A DNA stretch of 64,000 bases, taken from assembly GCF_025252405.1 (NCBI RefSeq), contig NZ_CP104307.1, positions 1,178,001 to 1,242,000 on the forward strand, given 5' to 3'. The position numbers were made by a program, and so were the translations under genes. Numbering within the stretch: the stretch's first letter is position 1; each line of letters begins with the position of its first letter. Source of the stretch: Flavobacterium sp. TR2 (GTDB taxonomy: Bacteria > Bacteroidota > Bacteroidia > Flavobacteriales > Flavobacteriaceae). The notes under the pieces were generated by a model that saw only the letters and a program-made list of their open reading frames with translations, had not been told where the DNA came from and did no database searches. Positions 1 to 7,645 of the stretch are shown piece after piece.

Positions 1-78
1 TTAAAAGCAATAAATGAAGATGAAAAAGCAAATACTTTAATGAAAAGGTTCAAAAGCGAAACTTTGAGTATGAAATGA
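1..78 (+). CDS. C-terminal end of an unidentified protein (partial)
   Basis: An open frame enters from the left edge and stops at a TGA at 76-78. It encodes 25 residues rich in Lys and Glu, ending in SETLSMK. The piece is too short for a family assignment. It could also be chance coding, but the absence of stops from base 1 and the array of repeats starting right after it fit a gene end. The start lies outside the window. Confidence 0.4.
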   Translation, partial: LKAINEDEKANTLMKRFKSETLSMK

Positions 79-1365
79 GGTTGTTTTAACGCAAAGGTTA
101 TTTTGAAGTTAAACCTAAAAGATTAAGTTCGCAAGGCTTTTGTGTGTAAAGCCCTGCGAGCTTTTTTTATTTTTCAGTTGTAGAATAATTTTTTTATTGG
201 ATAGTATAGCCCGTGGTTTCAAACACTGGGGGATGAATGGTATATTTGAGAATGAAATAGGGTTTTCTTGTGTGAAGTTTTTTTGCCGTAGAGAACGCTA
301 AGGTTTGCGCAAAGTTCACAAAGGTTATTTTGAAGGTTAAATCTAAAGATTAAGTTCGCAAGGCTTTGTGTGTAAAGCCCTGCGAGCTTTTTTTGTTCTA
401 CCGTTGTAGAATTATCTTTTTGTTGGATAACATAGCCCGTGGTTTCAACCACGGGGGACGAATGGTATAATTGACAATGAAATAGGGTTTTCTTGTATGA
501 AGTTTTTTTGCCGCAGAGAACGCTAAGGTTTGCGCAAAGTTAGCAAAGGTTATTTTGAAGGTTAAATCTAAAGATTAAGTTCGCAAGGCTTTGTGTTTAA
601 AGCTCTGCTAGCTTTTTTTATTTTAACTGTTGTAGGATAATCTTTTTATTGGATAATATAGCCCGTGGTTTCAACCACGGGGGATGAATGGTATATTTGA
701 CAATGAAATAGGGTTTTCTTGTGAAGTTTTTTTGCCGCAGAGAACGCTAAGGTTTGCGCAAAGTTCGCAAAGGTTATTTTGAAGGTTAAATCTAAAGATT
801 AAGTTCGCAATGCTTTGTGTGTAAAGCTCTGCGAGCTTTTTTTGTTTTACCGTTGTAGAATAATCTTTTTGTTGGATCATAGCCCGTGGTTTCAACCACG
901 GGGGATGAATGGTATAATTGACAATGAAATAGGGTTTTCTTGTATGAAGTTTTTTTGCCGCAGAGAACGCTAAGGTTTGCGCAAAGTTCGCAAAGGTTAT
1001 TTTGAAGGTTAAATCTAAAGATTAAGTTCGCAAGGCTTTGTGTTTAAAGCTCTGCTAGCTTTTTTTATTTTAACTGTTGTAGGATAATCTTTTTATTGGA
1101 TAATATAGCCCGTGGTTTCAACCACGGGGGATGAATGGTATATTTGACAATGAAATAGGGTTTTCTTGTGAAGTTTTTTTGCCGCAGAGAACGCTAAGGT
1201 TTGCGCAAAGTTCGCAAAGGTTATTTTGAAGGTTAAATCTAAAGATTAAGTTCGCAATGCTTTGTGTGTAAAGCTCTGCGAGCTTTTTTTGTTTTACCGT
1301 TGTAGAATAATCTTTTTGTTGGATCATAGCCCGTGGTTTCAACCACGGGGAAACGAATGGTATAA
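79..1365. repeat. Tandem array of 221/226-bp units, each with two hairpins
   Basis: The word GCCCGTGGTTTC recurs at 209, 435, 661, 882, 1108 and 1329, giving unit lengths of 226, 226, 221, 226 and 221 bp. A partial degenerate unit precedes 209. Each unit starts with the hairpin CCCGTGGTT-tc-AACCACGGG, continues with GCAAAGTTCGCAAAGG-type words and ends in AAAGCTC-tgc-GAGCTTT followed by a T run, which looks like an intrinsic terminator on the plus strand. Units alternate between two types, and a 447-bp dimer is duplicated: 661-881 and 1108-1328 look identical by eye, while 435-660 and 882-1107 differ at about two positions. Short minus-strand open frames recur in each unit but look like by-products of the repetition. 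Function unknown. Confidence 0.9.
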
Positions 1366-1684
1366 ATTCTCTTTGTGTTCCTTAGTTGAAGCCACGGGTT
1401 ATACCTAATATTATGCATGAATAAGCTTTGCGAACTCTTGCGATAACTATTAAGACTTACATCGAAAAACTTTAGTGTCCTCTTAGCGGTTAGAAAATCG
1501 CGCAAAGAAACAAAAGCGCAAAGTTTTTGGTTACAGATAAAGAATCAGAAGAATTATTAGAAAATCTGCTCAATCTGCGTGAAATTAATCTTAGCGAACT
1601 TCGCGAAAAAACCTTCTGCCCTTTGCGTTTAAATGAGCAATCCTAAATATTGGAATTTGGAATTCTAGACTTTGGGATTTAAAC
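1366..1684. other. Gene-free stretch with decayed repeat words
   Basis: No convincing gene is visible. The stretch keeps scraps of the array to its left (GCCACGGG near 1391, CGCAAAG-type words near 1500-1620), so it reads as the degenerate edge of the repeat array reaching to the tRNA terminator. Confidence 0.55.
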
Positions 1685-1718
1685 AAAAAAAAGACCATCA
1701 TTTCTGACAGTCTTTTTT
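1685..1718 (-). terminator. Intrinsic terminator after the tRNA-Asn pair
   Basis: The arms AAAAAAGAC and GTCTTTTTT are separated by a 14-base loop. Read on the minus strand, the hairpin ends in a T run directly after the downstream tRNA-Asn, so it probably ends the tRNA transcript. Confidence 0.65.
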
Positions 1719-1719
1719 G

Positions 1720-1793
1720 CTCCCCCTCTTGGGCTCGAACCAAGGACCCTCTGATTAACAGTCAGATGCTCTAACCAACTGAGCTAAGGAGGA
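1720..1793 (-). tRNA. tRNA-Asn (anticodon GTT), copy 2
   Basis: The minus strand folds as a 74-nt cloverleaf. The acceptor arms TCCTCCT and AGGGGGA pair through seven positions including one G-U, and the discriminator is G. The D-loop contains AGCTCAGTTGGTTAGAGC, the anticodon loop is CTGTTAAT with anticodon GTT, and the T-arm contains GGTTCGAGCC. CCA is not encoded. It is identical to the copy 39 bp upstream (1833-1906), so both probably come from one transcript. Confidence 0.95.
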
Positions 1794-1832
1794 ATCACCT
1801 TAAAAGGTTAATATGTTTGCTAAAAAAAGTTG

Positions 1833-1906
1833 CTCCCCCTCTTGGGCTCGAACCAAGGACCCTCTGATTAACAGTCAGATGCTCTAACCAACTGAGCTAA
1901 GGAGGA
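1833..1906 (-). tRNA. tRNA-Asn (anticodon GTT), copy 1
   Basis: A 74-nt cloverleaf on the minus strand, identical in sequence to the tRNA at 1720-1793, with anticodon GTT and no encoded CCA. It is the promoter-proximal copy of the tandem pair. Confidence 0.95.
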
Positions 1907-1989
1907 AAGTGTTGCTCTTTTTAGCGAGTGCAAATATAAAACTATTTTTAGTTTCTCAAAAACATTTTCACTCTTTTTTTGACTTTTTT

Positions 1990-3333
1990 TTACTTGCCTA
2001 CAATTGCCTTGTAAATGTCGTTACCATTAGCAAATAGTAGTAGTGAAATAAGTAAAACAAAACCAACCATTTGCGCATTCTCTAGGAATTTGTCGCTCGG
2101 TTTTTTGCCGCTTACAATTTCATACAATAAAAACATCACGTGACCGCCATCAAGTGCCGGAATTGGCAATAAATTCATAACTCCAAGCATAATTGACAAT
2201 AAAGCTGTGATAGACCAGAAAACTTCCCAACTCCAAGAACTTGGAAAAATATTATAAATAGCCGCAAAACCACCCACTTGTTTGTAAGCTTTTGTTTCTG
2301 GATTAAAAATCATTTTTAATTGTTTTCCGTAGCCAACCAATTGATCTTTTCCTTTTTCAAGGCCAACCGGAATAGATTCGAAGAAACCATATTCTTTAGT
2401 GCTTATTTTATAGTAGCCTAATTTCTCCAATGATTTCATGTCTAAACCACCAGCAAAAACGCCTAACGTTCCTTCTTGAGAAACTTTTACAGTAAGAGGC
2501 GTTTCTTTCAAATCACGTAAAACAACCGCAGAAATTGATTTTCCTTTATTCGCCAACAAAACAGCTTTAGCCTCGTCAAAATATTTAACTTTTTGCCCGT
2601 TAAGAGAAAGAATCAAATCTTTTGCTTTTAAATTTTGATTTGGAGATTCTTCTCCAACTTTTCCGATAGCAAAAGGTCTGCGGATATCAATAAGGATTCC
2701 TTTTTCTGTTTTAGAAAGCTGATCAACAAAATCGGTCGGCATTGTAATAGTCTGCTGTTTTCCGTCTCTTTCAATCAAGATATGTTTTGCCATGATTACA
2801 TTCATGTTCATGTCGCTGTCAAAATTTTCTACAGCTTTACCGTCGATAGAAATAATTTTATCGCCAGTTTTAAAACCAGCTTTAAGCATAGCAGGATTTT
2901 CAATGGCAACACCATCTTTTAAATCAGCATTAGCAATATAAGTATCTCCGTAAGCAAACGCCATTCCGATATAAATAATAAAAGCCAGAATAAAGTTTAC
3001 CGTAACACCGCCAAGCATGATAATTAAACGCTGCCAAGCTGGTTTTGTACGAAATTCCCAAGGCTGAGGCGGAAGCGCCATTTGCTCTTTGTCCATACTT
3101 TCGTCAATCATTCCAGAAATTTTCACATAGCCACCAAGCGGAAGCCATCCGATACCATATTCTGTTTCTCCGATTTTCTTTTTGAAAAGAGAATATTTAA
3201 CATCAAAAAACAAATAAAATTTTTCGACTCTAGTTTTAAACAATTTAGCAGGGATAAAATGCCCTAATTCATGAAGAATAATAAGTAAAGATAAACTCAA
3301 TAGAAATTGAGACAGTTTGATAACTATATCCAT
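1990..3333 (-). CDS. rseP: RseP-type site-2 intramembrane metalloprotease
   Basis: A membrane zinc protease that cuts transmembrane segments of anti-sigma factors or other regulated membrane proteins. The 447-residue protein starts with a membrane segment holding the zinc-binding HELGH at residues 21-25. A central PDZ region (about 130-300) contains FKTGDKIISIDGK and a second PDZ-like copy (KAKDLILSLNGQKV). The C-terminal membrane segment carries LLPIPALDGGH, the conserved aspartate motif of the family. Length and order match bacterial RseP/RasP. It ends just upstream of the tRNA pair on the same strand, with no operon partner visible. The specific substrate cannot be read from the sequence. 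Confidence 0.93.
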   Translation of the reverse strand: MDIVIKLSQFLLSLSLLIILHELGHFIPAKLFKTRVEKFYLFFDVKYSLFKKKIGETEYGIGWLPLGGYVKISGMIDESMDKEQMALPPQPWEFRTKPAWQRLIIMLGGVTVNFILAFIIYIGMAFAYGDTYIANADLKDGVAIENPAMLKAGFKTGDKIISIDGKAVENFDSDMNMNVIMAKHILIERDGKQQTITMPTDFVDQLSKTEKGILIDIRRPFAIGKVGEESPNQNLKAKDLILSLNGQKVKYFDEAKAVLLANKGKSISAVVLRDLKETPLTVKVSQEGTLGVFAGGLDMKSLEKLGYYKISTKEYGFFESIPVGLEKGKDQLVGYGKQLKMIFNPETKAYKQVGGFAAIYNIFPSSWSWEVFWSITALLSIMLGVMNLLPIPALDGGHVMFLLYEIVSGKKPSDKFLENAQMVGFVLLISLLLFANGNDIYKAIVGK

Positions 3334-3361
3334 TTGTTGTTTTTAATTCGTATTTAACGCA

Positions 3362-3369
3362 CAAAAGTA
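3362..3369 (-). promoter_or_regulatory. Candidate -7 promoter element of rseP
   Basis: The minus strand reads TACTTTTG, an exact match to the Flavobacterium TAnnTTTG element, 29 bp before the rseP start codon. No TTG lies at the standard distance; the nearest is about 26 bp upstream. Confidence 0.45.
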
Positions 3370-3534
3370 GCGTTTTCTATTTTAATATAAGTATGCAAGA
3401 TAGTGTTTAAGATTTTAAATGTTTGTTAATTAATAAACATTTAGATTTCTCGTTTTAACAAGATGCCGTAACTTTACTTTTCTAACACTGCCTTACTTAA
3501 TTGGTAGTATAAAATCATTAAAAGTTACAAGTAT

Positions 3535-4605
3535 ATGGCAACGAAATTATTTTCTCCGCTTACTATAAAAAACATCACTTTAAAAAATAGAATTGCAATC
3601 TCGCCAATGTGCCAGTATTCTGCAGTTGACGGATTTGCAAACGATTGGCATCTGGTTCATTTAGGAAGCCGTGCCAGCGGAGGTGCTGGACTTATCATTC
3701 AGGAAGCGACGGCAGTTTCTCCAGAAGCCAGAATTTCTCCATCCGATTTGGGAATTTGGAAAGATGAGCATATCGAAAAACTAAAACAAATCAACGCCTT
3801 TATAGTTTCTCAAAATTCTATTCCCGGAATTCAATTAGCTCATGCAGGAAGAAAAGCAAGTGTTTCGGCTCCGTGGCTTGGGAACAAAAAATTAGATTTC
3901 GCTCAAGGCGGATGGCAGACCGTTGCACCAAGTGCGATTCCGTATCATGAAGGCGAACCGTTTCTTCCAGAGGCTTTGGATAAAAACGGAATCCAAAAAG
4001 TAGTCTCCGATTTCAAAACAGCCACAAAACGGGTAGTCGAAGCAGGATATAAAGTTGTAGAAATCCACGCGGCTCATGGCTATTTGCTGCATCAATTTTT
4101 ATCGCCTTTAACAAATGTAAGAACAGACGAATACGGAGGAAGTTTCGAAAATAGAATCCGTTTTACATTAGAAATTGTAGAAGCAGTCCAGTCAGAATGG
4201 CCTTCAGATTTGCCATTGTTTGTTAGAATTTCGGCGACAGACTGGGCAGAAAACGGATGGAATCCAGAAGAATCTGTGCAGCTTTCTAAAATATTAAAAG
4301 AAAAAGGAGTAGATTTAATCGATGTTTCGTCAGGCGGATTGGTTTCGCATCAGAAAATAACATTAGGACCAGGCTATCAGGTCCCTTTTGCAGAAAAAGT
4401 GAAAGCAGAAGCTAACATTGCAACAGGAGCGGTAGGATTAATTACGGAAGCCAAACAAGCCGAAGAAATTTTAAATATGGATCAGGCCGATTTGATTTTA
4501 TTTGCCAGAGAATCATTGAGAAATCCTAATCTGCCTTTAGATTTCGCTAGAGAATTAAAAGACGAGATTCAATGGCCAAAACAATACGAAAGAGCTAAAC
4601 TTTAA
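3535..4605 (+). CDS. NADH:flavin oxidoreductase, old yellow enzyme family (YqjM-like)
   Basis: An FMN-dependent ene-reductase of the OYE family, which reduces activated C=C bonds (enals, enones, quinone-like compounds) with NAD(P)H in the cytoplasm. At 356 residues it has the usual TIM-barrel length. The N-terminal KNRIAISPMCQYSA matches the YqjM class, including the cysteine that tunes the flavin. HAGRKAS and the HAAHGYLLHQFLSPLTN / RTDEYGGSFENR block are family signatures for FMN and substrate binding. It is followed on the same strand, after 77 bp with an inverted repeat, by a Gfo/Idh/MocA oxidoreductase. The physiological substrate is unknown. Confidence 0.92.
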   Translation: MATKLFSPLTIKNITLKNRIAISPMCQYSAVDGFANDWHLVHLGSRASGGAGLIIQEATAVSPEARISPSDLGIWKDEHIEKLKQINAFIVSQNSIPGIQLAHAGRKASVSAPWLGNKKLDFAQGGWQTVAPSAIPYHEGEPFLPEALDKNGIQKVVSDFKTATKRVVEAGYKVVEIHAAHGYLLHQFLSPLTNVRTDEYGGSFENRIRFTLEIVEAVQSEWPSDLPLFVRISATDWAENGWNPEESVQLSKILKEKGVDLIDVSSGGLVSHQKITLGPGYQVPFAEKVKAEANIATGAVGLITEAKQAEEILNMDQADLILFARESLRNPNLPLDFARELKDEIQWPKQYERAKL

Positions 4606-4614
4606 TATTTTTTC

Positions 4615-4661
4615 TGCCATGAATTTACGAATTGCAAAAAATAGATTTGTGAATTCGTGGC
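4615..4661. repeat. CACGAATT-type inverted repeat
   Basis: TGCCATGAATTTACGAATT faces GATTTGTGAATTCGTGGC as an imperfect palindrome between two same-strand genes. The same family is seen at 16312-16373, 55433-55496 and 56155-56202. Confidence 0.7.
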
Positions 4662-4682
4662 GAATAAATTAAAACAAAACCA

Positions 4683-5726
4683 ATGCAAAAGATAAAAACA
4701 GCATTATTATCATACGGAATGTCGGGGAAAGTTTTTCACGCTCCGTTTTTAGATATTCACGAAGGATTTGAATTATTAGGTTCTTGGGAAAGAAGCAAAA
4801 AATTAATTCAAGAAGATTATCCATACGTAAAAAGCTACGCATCATTAGACGAATTGTTAAGCGATGATGTCGATTTAGTAATTGTAAATACGCCGGTTGG
4901 AACGCATTATGAATATGCTAAAAAAGTGCTTTTGGCAGGAAAGCACGCCGTTGTAGAAAAAGCATTTACAACCACTGCAGCAGAAGCAAAAGAATTGGCA
5001 AAAATTGCAAAAGATAAAGGTTTAAAATTGGCCGTTTTTCAAAATAGGAGATGGGACAGCGATTTTAAAACCGTAAAAAAAGTAATCGACGACGGCGTTT
5101 TAGGAGATTTAGTCGAAGCCGAATTTCATTTTGACAGATACAACCCGCTGTTGAGCCCTAAGGCGCATAAAGAAACCGCAAATGATGGAGCAGGAGTTCT
5201 GAAAGATTTAGGTCCGCATATTATCGATCAGGCGGTTAGTTTATTTGGCTGTCCAAAAGCTGTTTTTGGAGACATTCGTGTAACCAGAGAAAATTCAGTT
5301 GTAGACGACTGGATCGATCTGACTTTGTTTTATTCTAATTTCAGAGTCCGTTTAAAAGCAGGTTTCTTTGTAAGAGAAGCCAATCCCGCCTATACGCTTC
5401 ACGGAAAAAAAGGCTCATTTTTAAAACCTCGCGGAGATGTTCAGGAAGATGAATTGAAAATAGGCAAAAAACCAAACCTAGATTCTTGGGGAACAGAAGA
5501 TGTAAGTTTACAAGGGCTTTTGCACACCGAAATTGACGGTAAAATTGTGAGAGAAAAAATCCCAACGCTTCAGGGAAATTATTTCAGTTTCTTCGATGGA
5601 GTTTATGATTCGATTGCAAACAATAAAGCGGAGCCTGTTACCGCAGATGAAGGCGTAAAAGTAATGCAAGTTATAGAAGCCGCAATTGCAAGTAATGCCC
5701 AGCAAAAAGTAATAGGCATATCATAA
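4683..5726 (+). CDS. Gfo/Idh/MocA family NAD(P)-dependent oxidoreductase
   Basis: Probably a cytoplasmic sugar, inositol or related polyol dehydrogenase. The 347-residue protein has an N-terminal Rossmann fold (ALLSYGMSGKVFHAPFL, about residues 7-24), then NTPVGTHYEYAKKVLLAGKH and VEKAFTTTAAEA, the cofactor and EKP-like region of the family. A C-terminal substrate domain contains LKDLGPHIIDQAVSLFG with the conserved D..H pair. It follows the OYE gene on the same strand. Its 3' end (TGCCCAGCAAAA at about 5697) is echoed about 60 bp downstream, so the gene end seems to have been partly duplicated. The exact substrate cannot be predicted. Confidence 0.88.
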   Translation: MQKIKTALLSYGMSGKVFHAPFLDIHEGFELLGSWERSKKLIQEDYPYVKSYASLDELLSDDVDLVIVNTPVGTHYEYAKKVLLAGKHAVVEKAFTTTAAEAKELAKIAKDKGLKLAVFQNRRWDSDFKTVKKVIDDGVLGDLVEAEFHFDRYNPLLSPKAHKETANDGAGVLKDLGPHIIDQAVSLFGCPKAVFGDIRVTRENSVVDDWIDLTLFYSNFRVRLKAGFFVREANPAYTLHGKKGSFLKPRGDVQEDELKIGKKPNLDSWGTEDVSLQGLLHTEIDGKIVREKIPTLQGNYFSFFDGVYDSIANNKAEPVTADEGVKVMQVIEAAIASNAQQKVIGIS

Positions 5727-5981
5727 TCAATCCGCAGCAATGTCTGATCGGTAGCAATGCCCAGCAAAAGGGAATAGGTACAATAATACATTCCGTAGGA
5801 ATGTCTCGTTGGTAGAAAAAAATAATATTCGGACGCATTTACGTTCCGTAGGAACGTTTGATTTTGATGCCATTTTTTAATAACCGAATGTGTCAAACGT
5901 TCCTACGGAACATAAAAATATTGACAACGATATTTTTTTTACCGATGAAATGTTCCTACGGAACAACGAAATATATATTTG
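5727..5981. repeat. Intergenic cluster of TTCCGTAGGAA palindromes
   Basis: Four short palindromes with the core TTCCGTAGGAA or its complement lie at about 5789-5803, 5842-5858, 5897-5911 and 5951-5965. The middle two extend into a longer inverted pair (CGTTCCGTAGGAACGTTTGA at 5842 and TCAAACGTTCCTACGGAAC at 5893). A direct echo of the preceding gene end (TGCCCAGCAAAA) is near 5759. No gene is seen. This looks like a mobile or spreading palindromic repeat (MITE- or REP-like), which is inference. Confidence 0.75.
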
Positions 5982-6022
5982 AAAAAAGGAGCATTCTCAT
6001 TTTTTGAGACCGCTCCTTTTTT
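5982..6022 (+). terminator. Intrinsic terminator
   Basis: The arms AAAAAAGGAGC and GCTCCTTTTTT enclose a 19-base loop, followed by T-rich sequence. It lies downstream of the Gfo/Idh/MocA gene and its repeat cluster. Confidence 0.7.
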
Positions 6023-6177
6023 GCTTAAAAAAAATGAAACAAATTATGATTCTACTAAACCCGAAAAATTGTAATTTTAATAGGCTAAATTCAAATCAAA
6101 ACCTTTGAATTTATAAACAATAACGTTGTATATTGTGTATAACATCAGGTTTTATGCACTTTGACGAGCGTTTTTAG

Positions 6178-6185
6178 TATTTTTG
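6178..6185 (+). promoter_or_regulatory. Candidate -7 element of the MFS gene
   Basis: TATTTTTG matches TAnnTTTG and lies 25 bp before the ATG at 6210. It covers an upstream in-frame TTG at 6183, which argues for the ATG as the start. A TTG sits only 14 bp upstream, shorter than the usual spacing. Confidence 0.45.
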
Positions 6186-6209
6186 ACAACATTCCAATAC
6201 AAATTCAAT

Positions 6210-7430
6210 ATGCTGATAAACATTAATCCATTATCGCTTTTTCAGACCAAAGCAAAAATCAAGAAAGTATTTAGAGAAGCCAAAGCTTCATATTTAAATC
6301 GCATTCGTTTTGCTGTTGGAATGTTTTATTTCGGAATGGGTTTGAGTTTTGCCACATGGGCCAGTAGAATTCCAGATATCAAGACTGCTCTGCATTTGAC
6401 AGAAGGAGATCTAGGGTCTATACTTTTTGCGCTTCCAGTTGGACAATTGGTGATTATGCCTTTTTCGGGCAAAATGGTAACCAAATTTGGAAGCCACCGT
6501 ATTCTAATTTTTTCTTTAATAATGTACGTCTTGTGTCTTATTAATTTAGGATTGGCAACAACAGCATTGCAATTATCCCTCGGATTATTTTTGTTTGGAT
6601 TGTTTGGGAATTTAGCCAATATTGCGGTAAACACACAAGGCGTTTATACCGAAGTTTTGTTCAAAAAAACAATTATGTCATCGTTTCACGGTATGTGGAG
6701 TTTTGCCGGATTTACAGGTGCGCTGGTAGGTTTAGGAATGCTGGCTTTAAAATTAAGTCCGCTGCATCATTTTATAATAGTAGCCGGAATCGTTTTATTG
6801 ATGGTGGCATTTAATTTTAAATTTCTGGTTAGAGCCAAAGAAAAAAAGAAACCAAAAGAAGAAGGCAAAAAGCTATTTGTAAAACCAGATACAGCTTTAC
6901 TTTGGTTAGGCGTTATCGGATTTTGCAGTATGGCCAGCGAAGGTGTTATGTTTGACTGGAGCGGTGTTTATTTTAAAGATATTGTAAAGGCGCCTGGTCC
7001 ATTGGTTGTTTTAGGCTATACCTCTTTTATGATAATGATGGCTAGCGGAAGATTTCTGGGTGATGGATTAATCAATAAATTTGGACGTGAACGCGTCATG
7101 CAGATTAGCGGCGTTATGATTTCGGCTGGACTTTTTACCGCTGTTTTTCTTCCGTATATAATTCCGTGCACTATCGCCTTTATGTTTGTAGGTTTGGGCG
7201 TTGCAACAATTGTTCCTACTGTTTATAGTATTGCGGGAAAGAACCCGACCGTTCCTGCTGGCGAAGCTTTAACTATTGTTTCGAGCGTAAGTTTTCTTGG
7301 ATTTTTAATGGGACCTCCTGTAATTGGGCATATTGCGCAAAGTTTCGGACTTCAGTTTTCTTTTGCTTTTATCGGAATTTTCGGTGTTCTGATTGCTTTT
7401 ATGGTTTCTAAAATTAGAACAGAAGCATAA
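6210..7430 (+). CDS. Major facilitator superfamily transporter (YbjJ-like)
   Basis: An inner-membrane secondary transporter of about 12 transmembrane segments. The signature region after the first helix (GMGLSFATWASRIPDIK) and the loop GKMVTKFGSHRIL between helices 2 and 3 resemble the YbjJ/fucose-permease-like branch. A Lys-rich cytoplasmic loop (EKKKPKEEGKK) separates the two six-helix halves, and GDGLINKFGRERVM is the repeat of the signature in the second half. The ATG at 6210 is chosen because a promoter-like element overlaps the upstream TTG. The substrate is not predictable. No clear operon partner. Confidence 0.85.
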   Translation: MLININPLSLFQTKAKIKKVFREAKASYLNRIRFAVGMFYFGMGLSFATWASRIPDIKTALHLTEGDLGSILFALPVGQLVIMPFSGKMVTKFGSHRILIFSLIMYVLCLINLGLATTALQLSLGLFLFGLFGNLANIAVNTQGVYTEVLFKKTIMSSFHGMWSFAGFTGALVGLGMLALKLSPLHHFIIVAGIVLLMVAFNFKFLVRAKEKKKPKEEGKKLFVKPDTALLWLGVIGFCSMASEGVMFDWSGVYFKDIVKAPGPLVVLGYTSFMIMMASGRFLGDGLINKFGRERVMQISGVMISAGLFTAVFLPYIIPCTIAFMFVGLGVATIVPTVYSIAGKNPTVPAGEALTIVSSVSFLGFLMGPPVIGHIAQSFGLQFSFAFIGIFGVLIAFMVSKIRTEA

Positions 7431-7523
7431 TATTCTGCTTTTGCAAACAAGCCTTCTTTTGGTTATTATTTCATTTTATTAAAATAAATTTGAAAGAATT
7501 TACTTACAATTTAATATTTTGTT

Positions 7524-7531
7524 TATTTTTG
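7524..7531 (+). promoter_or_regulatory. Candidate -7 element of the TonB receptor operon
   Basis: TATTTTTG fits TAnnTTTG about 115 bp before the receptor start. A TTG occurs about 31 bp upstream, longer than the consensus spacing, so support is modest. Confidence 0.35.
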
Positions 7532-7645
7532 AATTATCTAACTTAGACGACTAAGTTTTAAAATACTCTTTTTCCAAAAACCAATTTATCTTTTGAATTA
7601 AGGATTATCATCCGAAGAAAATTTCAAAGTTAATAATAGGGTTTA

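Noticed and set aside
219..1505. Repeated minus-strand open frames of 74-88 residues in the tandem array
   Set aside because: They repeat only because the DNA repeats, span the hairpins and terminators, have no leader or promoter, and resemble no protein family.
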